Origin: Scolanthus callimorphus
Lineage: Eukaryota; Cnidaria; Anthozoa; Actiniaria; Edwardsiidae
DNA: 64,000 nt
Assembly: GCA_033964015.1 (NCBI GenBank)
Contig: CM066922.1
Coordinates: 20,942,507-21,006,506, forward strand
Direction of reading: 5' to 3'
Part shown: one piece after another, positions 1 to 10,629 of the stretch
How the letters are laid out: each line of letters opens with the position of its first letter
Numbering within the stretch: position 1 is the stretch's first letter
The notes under the pieces: generated by a model
Told to the model about the DNA's origin: nothing
The model's input: only the letters and a program-made list of their open reading frames with translations
Database searches by the model: none
Program-made: the position numbers and the translations under genes

Positions 1-340
1 CCTGCGATGACTTGTGTTCACTTGCGTCCACTTCGAAAATGTTCAAATTTTCACGCAACTTGTGAAAACTTGCGTCTTGTTTGACCACCACATCGCAAGT
101 GTACGCAAGTTGATGCAAATTCCAATTTTCGTCGTTTTCCAAATTAACGAAATATTATGACCACAAATATATTAGCCCGGCGAGGATCAGGCGGACTGTA
201 TTTACTTTTCAAGGGAAACGAGGGATGGCCTGCTCGTCAAGTTACAAATACATACGATGGTTGCGAATAGTTATAGTTCTAAACATGTCGAGTAACAGCT
301 TTAGCCGTGATTTCATGAATTGTAGGCGAAAATATATCAT
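1..340. other. non-coding, no gene seen
   Basis: No open frame or element could be supported. The first 115 bases repeat short motifs of the type ACTTGCG and GCAAGTT in both orientations, which suggests the edge of a small repeat, but no boundary is visible. Confidence 0.4.
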
Positions 341-1290
341 TCGACCCGCATTCGCATACGTGCCATGTTATACTCTTGAATGATTTGAAACGCCAAGTAT
401 ACCAATATTGAAAACTCTAGACTGACCTGGTACGCCACGTATTCAAGCGTCTTCAAATAATAATACGCTACAAACGGAACTACAAAGTAGCTCTTGATTT
501 CTCAAGATATTCCAGGCTCTGTTTGCGAGTTTCTTCCTTTTAGAAGTCAATGTAAGTTTGTACTGTAGCTATGTTTTTTTTACTCATTCGCTCAAACAAA
601 ACCATCTTAAATTTGACCCGCATATGCTTGAATGATTTCAGACGTGAAGAATACCAGTGTTAAAACTCTGTACTGACGTGCTACGCCACGTATTCAAGCG
701 TCTTCAAATAATAATACGCTACAAACGGAACTACAAAGTAGCTCTTGATTTCTCAAGATATTCCAGGCTCTGTTTGCGAGTTTCTTCCTTTTAGAAGTCA
801 ATGTAAGTTTGTACTGTAGCTATGTTTTTTTTACTCATTCGCTCAAACAAAACCATCTTAAATTTGACCCGCATATGCTTGAATGATTTCAGACGTGAAG
901 AATACCAGTGTTAAAACTCTGTACTGACGTGCTACGCCACGTATTCAAGCGTCTTCAAATAGTAATGCGACAAACGGGGCTAGTCGCCTTGAATTCTCAA
1001 GTAATATCGCAGGCCGTGCGTAGAATGCGAGTTTTTTCATTTTTTTAAAAGTCGAGTTTGCACGGCTATATGTTTTTTTTACTCCGGTCAACCATAACAC
1101 CATCTAAAATTCGACCCGCATACGCTTGAAAGATTTCACGTGTCATGTCATACCCTTGAATGATTTGAAACGTGAAGTATACCAGTATTGAAAATTCGAG
1201 AGTGACACAGTACGCCACATATTCAGTCGTGTTCAGAATGAATACTCTAGGCTGACGTCAAGTGTGAAGTGCGACTTGAATACTCTAGAA
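341..1290. repeat. tandem array with 251-bp unit
   Basis: The motif TACGCCACGTATTCAAGCG recurs at 431, 682 and 933, exactly 251 bases apart each time, and in weaker form at 1211. The units 431-681 and 682-932 look almost identical, while the flanking units are diverged. The unit contains no open frame. This is a satellite-like local duplication. Confidence 0.85.
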
Positions 1291-1594
1291 TGACGCCACG
1301 TCAGTCAAGAGTATGCAATACATGAATTTTCTTGAATATTCCGCTTTTTGCACAGTGATCGGCGTTTATAGCAAAACAAAAAAAAGGCTCTACATGATCT
1401 GTCGTGCTATCGTCGAAACAATACTATTTTCGATAGGCACGAAGACATTTTGTTCGACGTTTAGAGCAACTGCCGCGCTAACGTGGTTTAGACTATACGT
1501 ATTTTGACCGGGCCTAAATGTTCCTATTCGGGAACGCGTAAGATCGTGTACCTACGGGCAAATGCGTAAATGATAAAATAGAAAGGACATGTCA

Positions 1595-1965
1595 AAATGT
1601 ATTTCTTTTTTTTATTTTGCTTTGTCCGAGGGCCGGGAAATCCTCACAGAGCGAGAGGCTCCAATTACGAGGTTCCCTTGTCAGTGTAGTGGGTTAGTAA
1701 GTCCTGCACTGAGGATGGGCAACTTCCGACGTCCCCGTGGTGCTTTAACGTCCCTCTGGTTCCTGGTTAGTGTAGTGTATGTGAGAGACGGGACCTACGG
1801 TTTAACGTCCTTATCCGAGAAGACGCGAAGGTCTAACCATTTGCAGATATTAAAGCAAAGGCAGCACCTTCTCCTCAATTATTAGAAAAACCCTGAGTGT
1901 TGGCCCGGCCGGGGTTTGAACTCCCAACCTCCCGCACATAAGCCACTGCGCTAACCGGTCGTCGG
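1595..1965 (-). repeat. tRNA-derived SINE
   Basis: On the minus strand there is a tRNA-like head with an A-box-like TTAGCGCAGTGG and a B-box-like GTTCAAACCCC at about 1910-1960. A body containing the reverse complement of TTAACGTCC and TCCGAGAAGAC follows (1790-1835). The spacing of the two boxes fits a pol III promoter. A related body occurs at 4425-4785. No functional tRNA is implied because the rest of the cloverleaf is not preserved. Confidence 0.6.
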
Positions 1966-4424
1966 TCGTCAGTTTGTTTAAATTCCTGTTAAGCCCGGGC
2001 TTAACTGCTTGTACAGCTTTATACTGAGCTCTGTAAAATAATAACGCTGGCTACATACAGTGTTATTGGCGCCCGCTTGTCCAGCGGGAATCTCAGTCCA
2101 GCCTGAGTACAAACAAGGCTCACTCAACCATACAAAAACTATTGTTTTTCGTTTTCTTAAGAAAACATATTACCGGACTTCAATTTACTCAACCTATCAC
2201 TTCAATTATTCTCCTTTTCTTCAGCTGCTTGTAATTTAATCCAGTTTTCCCGTTAACCAGTTTGTTTAATTAAAATGGAATTAATACTTCTGTTAATGAC
2301 ACGTTAGAATTATAAAGGAATCACTTTGCGCCTTTTTCAAACCACAAATAGGTCAACCCTGAATTTATTCATTCACAGTAATCCTTTCTCTGAATAGAAA
2401 ATTTCACATCCTTTCAATGAAACAGATATGGTAGCTTTTGTCTTGGCATTATTATTCTAGGCGTCTTGGTTTGTTTACTGGCTTTCTTTGCATAATTAAA
2501 GTTTCTTCAGTGTCAAGGAGGGTAGTTTCTCTCACGTCAAGGAGTGGAACTGAAGGATGGCAGGAAAAAAGAAGCTTAAGAGGAATTAAGTGATAAATCC
2601 TCACGGCTGGGAGCTTTCCTTTGAGTATCTTTGTGGTTAAACGAGAGACGAAATCAGGTTTGAAGTTCCATCGCCTAGACAGGTACATAACTATGAAGGT
2701 AGGCGCCTGGCATGAAAGTTTTCTTTCCTAGCTTGCTAAATTCAGTAGAAATATTGCGCCTTATTTTCAAATTACCTTCGCGTTGACTTCGTAAAACGAA
2801 TGCGAAATGCACATCATTTCGGAATCACGGTCAATTCTACAACCATTTCCGAGCAAATTTGACAACGTACAAGTGAATATGCTCCAGGATTCAACTGTAT
2901 TCTAGCTATAAAATACTTTAACGGAAATGGGAAATATTGGAAAGGAAGCATTTTAATTGTAAATTGCATAAATTGCACTTGTTCTCTTGCGCCACAGGCG
3001 ATTGGCATGGTCAGAAACTAGATGCTCTTGGTTTGCACTTCTTGCGTGACCTAAGAACATTGTCGATGCAGTGCATATTTTATAATGACTTCTATTATTT
3101 GTCGAGGCTGCGAAAACCGCTTGAAAACAGAATAAGGTTGTCAGTAAATCCAGTTCACTCATACGCAACGCAACTTACATTTGTTGTATTTTATTTTTTG
3201 TCCGTGTAAATTGTCACTAGCGACAGGGCAGAGAAGACGTACTCAAAGTGTTTTTAAATTTGAACTCGGTTCTTGCGTTATTCGATTAAAAACAACTTTA
3301 ACCATCCCTGTAATCTAATGTTTACATATGTAAAACTTGACACATTTAAACTTTTAAACTTGTAGTAATTTTAGTTTAAATTGGTGTGAAACGTAGGCGT
3401 TTCTTATCCGCCAGAAATGTAAGGGAAACCTCGTGTTTTTTTTACAATTACATTAAAGTGGCACAATACTTGACTCCCCAAGTTAGCAATCTTTGCAAAA
3501 TCGATAAGTGTATGTGGTGTTTACAAATTCAATTGTTTTTTTAAGTGGGTCACAACTGGTTTCCATAGCGGTAGCAGAAAAAAAATTAAGCTTTTAGATT
3601 GGAGGAAATTGCTTTAAAAAGTCGTGCTGTTCCAGCATTTCTGGTAAAAAATGTTGATCACTCTGCAAACGTCTTTTTCGAATATTATTACCATTTGCGT
3701 CCATCAATGAAGTGTGGCTTTAGGTTATGTTTCAAACGTGCATGTTTTGTCGAGAAGATGTCGTGTTTCTCGCTCGCTGATTGGCTACAGTTTTGACCGT
3801 TATTTTTCACCCAATCAGAGAGCGAGCAATGTGAAGTCAACCAGTATCATGCAACGTTTGATATTTTCTGCTAGCTGTCAATAAAACCTTACCTAACCCC
3901 TTGCTCTCTAGGAAAGTTGGAAAAATTTGCATGAAAGATACAGCCAAGTAAAACCAAATATGAGTTGCCCCAATAAGTAGCCAAAAAGACACTCCGCACT
4001 TCTGGCTCCCTGTGGTGACGTAAGCAAAACCGCGCGTGGTATCTCGGGAACGACTTTCGACTGAATTCGTGACCACGATTTCTTATCATCTTTAAGACTT
4101 TGCCATATCAAAGCACTATTTTCCATTCAAAATCTGAGAAAATAAATAGGGTAGTGCTGAAGATAAATACCGAGTGCCGAATTTGGTGGTATTTCATGTG
4201 GTCGAGATTTAGGTACTAGTGGCAACATCGCAAAACATCCTCTCCCAAGCACAAAGAGCAACGACGAAAAGACTCGAGAGTTTGAATGACGGAAGCCAGA
4301 AGGCGGTTTGACGGTTGGAAATCGTTAGCGAGAGTTCGCAGAATTATGAAAACCGCAGTAAACGAACAAAAATAACAAGTTTCATAACATTTTATCCAGA
4401 TTATAAGCGTTTAAGGTGGCACGG
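1966..4424. other. non-coding, no gene seen
   Basis: AT-rich sequence with only short chance reading frames, none flanked by convincing splice sites. A short inverted motif related to CTCGCTCTCTGATTGG lies at about 3765-3830. Nothing else could be supported. Confidence 0.4.
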
Positions 4425-4785
4425 GAAGGCAAGTACAGTTGACTCAGCGTTACCGCGCTGGGTCTCTCACCGCTGTGATCTGGGTTCGAATCCTGACCGG
4501 GACAGAGGAAATTTCCTTCTGTTCTGGTCTCGGTCGAAGTTGGTTCATATTGTGAATTGAGCTTTGTTTTACTGTGTTTCGCGTCTTTCGGACGAGACAA
4601 TAAACCAAGCTCCTGTCTTGCTTTACTACCCTACCCAGTATCAGGGGGGACGTTAAAGAACCACTGGGACTGGGGACGTAATAAACCCTCTGGCAGTGTC
4701 TGTGCTTATGACCGCTCAATTCAGCTTGCGTGCTTCAAGTCTTGGGAGTCAGTCTCCGATATTTATTTATTTATTTATTTTATGG
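4425..4785 (+). repeat. tRNA-derived SINE with ATTT tail
   Basis: The head contains a good B box, GGTTCGAATCC (about 4483-4495), with an A-box-like stretch about 40 bases upstream. A body shared with the repeat at 33215-33378 follows (for example AATAAACCCTCTG and CAGTGTCTGTGCTTATGACC). It ends in a repeated ATTT tail at about 4758-4780. The tail and box layout are typical of SINEs mobilised by LINE machinery. Confidence 0.7.
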
Positions 4786-7093
4786 GGGCCACATTTCCAA
4801 AATTTAGATTTCAACAGTATGGGCTCAAAATTTATAATTTGCTGAATTGGGTTAAAATAGATATTTCTAGCGGAGTATACCTACTTATTTTTCACAGAAA
4901 ATAATTTTTGACCAATAGCACACCGAGCACCCTTACTTAGTCATCACTTGCCAGGGGGCTTATTCGCAGTATACTTCCATCAAATTAATATTTCAATCCA
5001 AGGCCTGTTTCAAACGTCGATCTTTTGCCGTGTCGAATCCAATTCAGTCGACTGGTTTTCTTCATTTTATAACCAAAGGAAGAATAAAAAGAAAAACGAA
5101 CTTTACATTCCCTTTTGTTCTACTATGGTTCACCTAGATTTACATTTTGCACTAGACAAAGTGTCCTCTAAGCTGCAAATGAAACTTCTAATAATTGGAT
5201 TCGACGCGGCAAAAGTTCGACGTCTGAAACTGGCCTAAGTTTCACCAATTTTCTGCTGTTGCTATGGAAACCATCTTTACTTCCGCATGTAGATTTGCCC
5301 CCCTTATTCAAAACGTTTGAATTTTCAAACACCAAACTTATCGATTTTATAAAGATTATCATGCTTGCTCAATCAAGTATATGTAACTGAATTTCAAAAT
5401 ATCGAATTTTTCCTGATGTTTATGATATCCTGGCTGCTAGCTGCTTGTTTTGCCTGTTTTTAAATTGCTGATACACGAGTGCACGCAACTGCTATTTCAT
5501 TAGGTTTATAACAACTGTTCCATTCACTTCACAGATTTCTATTGTTTCCATTGTTAGATAGACATTAAATTGAACGCGTCATTTCCGAATGATTTAGTAA
5601 AATAAGGTATTTATTTTCTTTTGAGGTAAATTTCCCTCTACTTTCGGATGTAAATATTAAAAGCAATCGGACACGCAAAGAGGAGGTTTATTATGCTGCT
5701 AGCACAGCAGACACATTCAAATAGAAAACAGTATATTATTCCCTTCTGGAGTACAAAGCCCTTTCTTAACCACACACAAAGTTAAGTAGATTTTTGCAGA
5801 TTTCATGTTTCCTGCCTATAGAATTGTTCCTTTTTGACGTTTTGAGACTTCTTCCGGAATTGTGATTTTAAACCTTATAGCAATATTCAGCAATATATAG
5901 CAATTCCATTTTGGTTTTCGAGTAGGCTTTTTAGCTAGATTTTCAGCAACTTACATCGATGATAATCCCCATACACCCGAACCCAAAGCAAAGCTGAATG
6001 TTTTTTCGCTTGTTTGCTGAATCGTTTAACTATTTCTGTAAATTTGAAAACAATGCTTGTAAAAGCAAAGAATGTAACAACCTGACCCCCCCAGGGGGAG
6101 GGTATTCGTGCTGGTATTTGTGCCAGCGGTCTAAGTGGTTTTCCTCGACGCGTGACAATGCATCCGTGGTTTTCATTATAAAAGGCTACGTCTATGAGAA
6201 ATTCGCAATTATATTAGAGACAAGCGAGAACGAACAGACATAGATTTGCTGATAAGAAATCAGTCATTGGTCTGTAACTTCGAAGAAAATTACTCAGAAA
6301 ATGCAAGCGAAAAGGTAAGGGAATCAATGTAGTTCTTTATAAATCATTTTATTGAAAATTTCAAATACTTTTTAAAAGAATTTCTACGAAGACGCTTAAT
6401 TTTTATACAACCAACACAAAAAGTGAACAATTAAAATTAGAGCTATGGATTTTTTTTCACGTTAACGTTTGATGAATTCTAACTTTTTGAATTTGCACAT
6501 GAAATATTTTTCGACTTTATTTTAAAAAATGTCTTTTTGCACGAACCTCTTTCCGTCATTTATGCTCTGCTCTCGCCTTCAAACTCGTCCCTACTTGTAA
6601 AGAAGTCCCATTTATTAATTACATACCGCTTTCATTCATCTAAATGTCAAAAAAGACAGCTCTACCTAAATGATATCCTCACACTATGCTAATCTCCTTA
6701 AAATGTTCGCTTACGGTAAGAAAATATTTGCCTTAACCTTCAAAATGTCAAACAGGATTAACTAAAAATTACTTAGTCGAGAAATTCTACTGACTTTTGC
6801 AGGTGAATCTGGAAGGTGATTCTTATTCTATGACGCGCGTGGGGCAATATACGAAATAAGTTAGTACTCCTTTCGTAGGATTTACGTTCTCTCACGACAA
6901 AATGTCTGCTCTACAGAATAGAAAGTCTCCAACAACCGTCGTATACATCACAAAGCTTTGTGAAATCACACTAAACAAGGGCGAAATATGTTTTATGCAC
7001 GTATAGCTATGTTAGTATTCGTTGATAGGAATCGCGGTGCCACACTTGTACAAAAAAATATCACATGCGTCAATTTTTGTTTTGTGTTACCAG
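4786..7093. other. non-coding, no gene seen
   Basis: AT-rich sequence. Open frames are short, lack coding character and are not bounded by paired splice sites. No tandem or inverted repeat of note was seen. Confidence 0.4.
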
Positions 7094-7189
7094 TCAGAAT
7101 TCCCCACAGGAGAGATCGTGGTCACCATGATTTTGAGGAATTTGGGCTTGTTTGGCGCCAAAGATATTGTTTTCATTCTGTGGAAAGGA
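7094..7189 (+). CDS. isolated exon-like sequence, unassigned
   Basis: A 96-base stretch, exactly 32 codons, is open. It is preceded by a T-rich tract ending in TTACCAG and followed by GTAAGT, so both splice consensus sites are strong. The peptide begins SEFPTGEIVVTMILRN and ends DIVFILWKG, mixing polar and hydrophobic residues as a folded domain would. I do not recognise the family. The receptor gene downstream has its own start codon and signal peptide at 9876, so this is not obviously one of its exons. It could be an exon of an unseen gene, a lost gene remnant, or an alternative upstream exon. No partner exon was found within the window. Confidence 0.4.
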
Positions 7190-8879
7190 GTAAGTGTTTT
7201 TTGTTTCTTTATCGATAAAATAAATTAATTCCCATAAATCTTCGTTATAAGACACATGTCAAGATTTCCTAATATAGTTCCATACCTTTGTGTCAGTTAT
7301 CCATTATATGTGTTCATTAGAATATAATATAAAAGGCGATTTTTAAAGGTTGGGGGGGGGAGATTATCTTTTAGCATTTCTTCCAGTGAACTTTACCCCC
7401 GTATGCACAATTGCTACAGGCCCTCAAAATTCACTGTTGCGATTGGCGATTCTCAGCAAGGGAATTGTAATGTCTAGGCCAGGAAGCCATTCGATAGCTT
7501 AAAATCATTTTTGGTTAATTTTGCAATCAATGTCGACTCACTGAGGTAGCGCAATCCAGCAGTTTGGTTTTGACTGGCAGCTAAACACCGCCAATCGCCC
7601 ATTGCATACAGTGGTAAGTATAAATTTGAAAATCTATGGCATTTTTTAGGGTGGAAATTTTTTCCGACCAGGTATTTTTTAGGGTCAAAATTCGAGTTTC
7701 CCGACGGTCACCCCTAGCATTTTAACCTTAAAGTCCCCCCCCCCCCCCGGGATGGCCTTCTTTTGTTACCCCAACATTATTGGCAATTGACGAAGTCATG
7801 TGTATTTGTCAAGTTAATATTCGATCTTTTATGAAGCCATTCTGAACGCCACACTATCCCTTGCGACGCCAAATCCAAAGCGTGCCCTTCATATAGCGAA
7901 TCAAAAGGAAAAGTACTCGGAGATACTAGCTCTTGCGAGCCGCTCTACAATCCGAGGTAAAATAAAGCATATCTATCTATCTAAATGCTGTATGTAAAAT
8001 ACCAGAAGAGTAGTTAATTTTACCCCACAAGTTCCCCTTGAAAAATGAGACTGCAAAATGCAAGGAAAGATGCAATTTTTCTAACAACTTTTTTCAAACT
8101 TTACAGTTTTTTGGTGGATTTATACTAATAATACGAAAAAATAGAAACACGCTCGCATACTATTAGATTCATAGCGCGTGATAGTATGCGAGTGTGTTTA
8201 TATCGTGATAGATACCGCCGAGTAGCGAATACGCTAGCGCAAAAGCTATCTGGGTTTCTACTAAAACAATTAAAGTACTCGTTCATGTTCCCTATGAGTC
8301 AAATAGTCAACTATCGTTGACTATCTATAGTTGACTCTCTATTGACTCAATAAAAACTCGACTAATCGCTAATTATGGACCAGATTAGATATGAGCGCTC
8401 TAACGGTACGTTCACTGTAAGTAATATATCAGGCACGAGACAGGGTGTTTCATCAGGATTTCTAATAACCCAGAAGTGGGATAAAAAAAAAACGTGCCAA
8501 AGCAGAGTATTTAACCGACTTCTAGGTGTTTGGACATCTTGAGGAAAACACTGTCAAGATTATTGATATAGCTTTTCAAACGAATCATTTAATGTCGAGA
8601 AAAAGAAGGAATATAATCTCAAAATTCTATGCGCATGAAGACCGCGTGTTAAAACCTCTTTCGTGCTTATGATTTTTGAGAATTCGTATTCAAAAATCTC
8701 GCCTACGCTCTCTATCCGCACGTTTCCCTTTGTTTATGCCGACAGCGTTTTCGGAAAACACGTTATTCAGTGCATTGTAATATGGAAGTGAATCCAAATC
8801 GCAAATAGAAAAATAAATTATCCGTTTCGGAAACCCCCGGCGTTGTGTGGACGCCGTCTAAACTGACAAATTAGAATAA
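7190..8879. other. non-coding with short repeat remnants
   Basis: Contains a poly-C run at about 7734-7748. At 7960-7982 there is a retroelement-like 3' end (AAATAAAGCATATCTATCTATC), resembling the end of a LINE or SINE with a TATC tail. A hairpin at about 8150-8204 has arms related to ACACGCTCGCATACTAT. No gene is seen. Confidence 0.45.
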
Positions 8880-9240
8880 GAAACCTTTTTGCTCCGACGA
8901 AGGGCTAACGCTCGAAACGTCAGCAAAACACCATTTTTCCACGGCGTTTAACATAAATCTCAACCTTTGGTTGTTGTTGTTCATGTTCACGTCTCCGCCG
9001 ACGCAGACCACCTAGTTTTCCCGTAGAACTAGTCATACCATAGAATAAGAAACTGTTCCAGCTGAAATTCTTTAATGACACAAGTAACAAAACTTAAAAA
9101 ACCGTAAGCGGTCTTATTTATAAAGGTATAGTCTGCGTCGGCGGAGACGAAAACATGAACAATACCATAAACCAAAGGTTGAAATTTATGTTTCGACGTT
9201 TCGAGCGTTAGCCCTTCGTCGACGCAAAGAGGCTAATTTA
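8880..9240. repeat. inverted repeat with a conserved GACGAAGGGC core
   Basis: The segment 8890-9005 is repeated in reverse complement at 9125-9235. Each arm contains GACGAAGGGCTAACGCTCG and a distal GTCTCCGCCGACGCAGAC-like motif, separated by about 120 unique bases. The layout resembles terminal sequences of a Penelope-like or other retroelement, but no coding region is present. Confidence 0.5.
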
Positions 9241-9654
9241 CAAAGTAATTTATAAAGTAACCTGGAGCTAAGGAATTTCATAGCTCATTGATAAATTGAA
9301 ATCTCGTTTACCTGACTAACCGCATGCTGGTACGCTATAAATGCCACGCCAGGTAACTTATGCTAGTGACGCACGAACTCTTTTTGATGTTCGAAAAGCG
9401 TTAATGTATTGAGACAAAATATTATAGAAGTGAACTGAACGCTGGAATACAAGTGAACGTCAGATGAAAGTGCAAACTTGCACTTTTCTACTTGAATACG
9501 TATTCTCACTGATCTCATTGTGCTCATTTGAGGTATGGTGGCGAGCCCAGTGATTCTACACGATTTTAAACTCCCGCGATTGTCAAGATAACAATAGGTA
9601 TTCTTTTTTTTCAGATAAGCGTCTGAGAGATCAACGCTGGATCTTTATAAAATG
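9241..9654. other. upstream region of receptor gene, nothing recognised
   Basis: No open frame or clear repeat. It probably includes distal promoter sequence of the gene starting at 9876, but no TATA box or initiator can be named with confidence. Confidence 0.3.
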
Positions 9655-9820
9655 CATCACTAATCGAGGGTGGACAATATTTGAAAAAATATATATAATC
9701 GAGGGTGGACAATATTTGAAAAAATATAATCGAGAGTGGACAATATTTGTAAAAATATAATCGAGGGTGGACAATATTTCAAAAAATATAACCGAGGGTT
9801 GACAATAATGTGAAAAATAT
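9655..9820. repeat. 31-bp tandem repeat just upstream of the receptor start
   Basis: About five copies of a unit starting TAATCGAGGGTGGACAATAT. The last four are spaced 31 bases apart (near 9697, 9728, 9759 and 9790) with a few substitutions, and the last is the most diverged. The array ends about 55 bases before the receptor ATG at 9876, so it falls in the 5' untranslated region or core promoter. Confidence 0.8.
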
Positions 9821-9875
9821 GGATACTCCTGTGCCTCCAAACCGAAGTAACATCACTCATTCTACAACGTAAATA

Positions 9876-10629
9876 ATGCGGCAAAGAGTGATCACCTTCA
9901 TGGACATGAAACTCTTGGTTGTTCTCCTAACGCTCCTCTCTTGTCCACGTCTAGTTGAAAATAAACCAGCGTTTCAAATTATTTCCCCCTCGAATTACTC
10001 GGAATTGGACTGGAATATCGCCACTCCATGGACGGAGGCTTTAAGGAACCTGTCTCAATTTTCCCTTGATGAGAGGTGCAAGTTGGGAATGCCTCTAACT
10101 GCTGCCATATTTTCGTACCCACCATACACGGAGGCTTTGGCGCATGGGAAACCGTTAAATGGACTTCAGAAGTACGGAATATCCGGCATGATGCCAGAAC
10201 TAATGAACCGCCTGTTGGCGTCGTGTTGTCATAGAAACGCACATGTGGAGCTCGGCCTTGTGTTACCGTCTCTTCGTTCGGCCGAGGGCATCCTCAGACA
10301 AAACCATTCGATTTTGTATTTCCGCTCTACGGTTATGACGTGATACAAGTTTACTTTCGAGGTCACGTGTATACTCGGCTATTTCAAGCCCCAAGTATCG
10401 TGTTGCTGGTTCAGGATGTTAACAGCGAAGTGGGGAGAACTAATTCTTTGATCAAGACGTTGGCTAACGCTTGGCCAGTTTTGATCTTTATTTTGGTGAT
10501 TGCAAGCTTGGCGAGCATGGTGCTCTGGTTCCTCGAGCATACCAGTAATTCTAATGAGTTCCCTCCGTCCTTTTTCGAAGGCACTTGGGAAGGATTTTGG
10601 TGGGCTTTGGTTACCATGACAACTGTTGG
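9876..10629 (+). CDS. receptor exon 1: signal peptide, S1, TM1, first half of filter
   Basis: It starts at ATG 9876 (further ATGs at 9900 and 9906), after an in-frame stop at 9870. The first frame is open to 10343. The continuation (PLYGYDVIQV, TM1, FFEGTWEGFWWALVTMTTVG) is in another frame that opens at 10235. The switch must lie about 10290-10320, and the phase into exon 2 requires one extra base, so a one-base deletion is the simplest reading. A mini-intron is unlikely in so short an overlap. The donor GTAAGT begins at 10630, within the glycine codon of TVG. Confidence 0.75.

Noticed and set aside
1900..1960. Minus-strand tRNA gene
   Set aside because: A and B boxes are present but the full cloverleaf is not, and a SINE body follows.
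4483..4560. Functional tRNA gene at the B-box match
   Set aside because: No acceptor or anticodon stem pairs. The shared body and ATTT tail mark it as a SINE.
8895..8940. Hammerhead ribozyme
   Set aside because: The order CNGANGA-stem-GAAAC is suggested, but the conserved U is C in one arm, an extra A interrupts the core, and stem I pairing is not clear.
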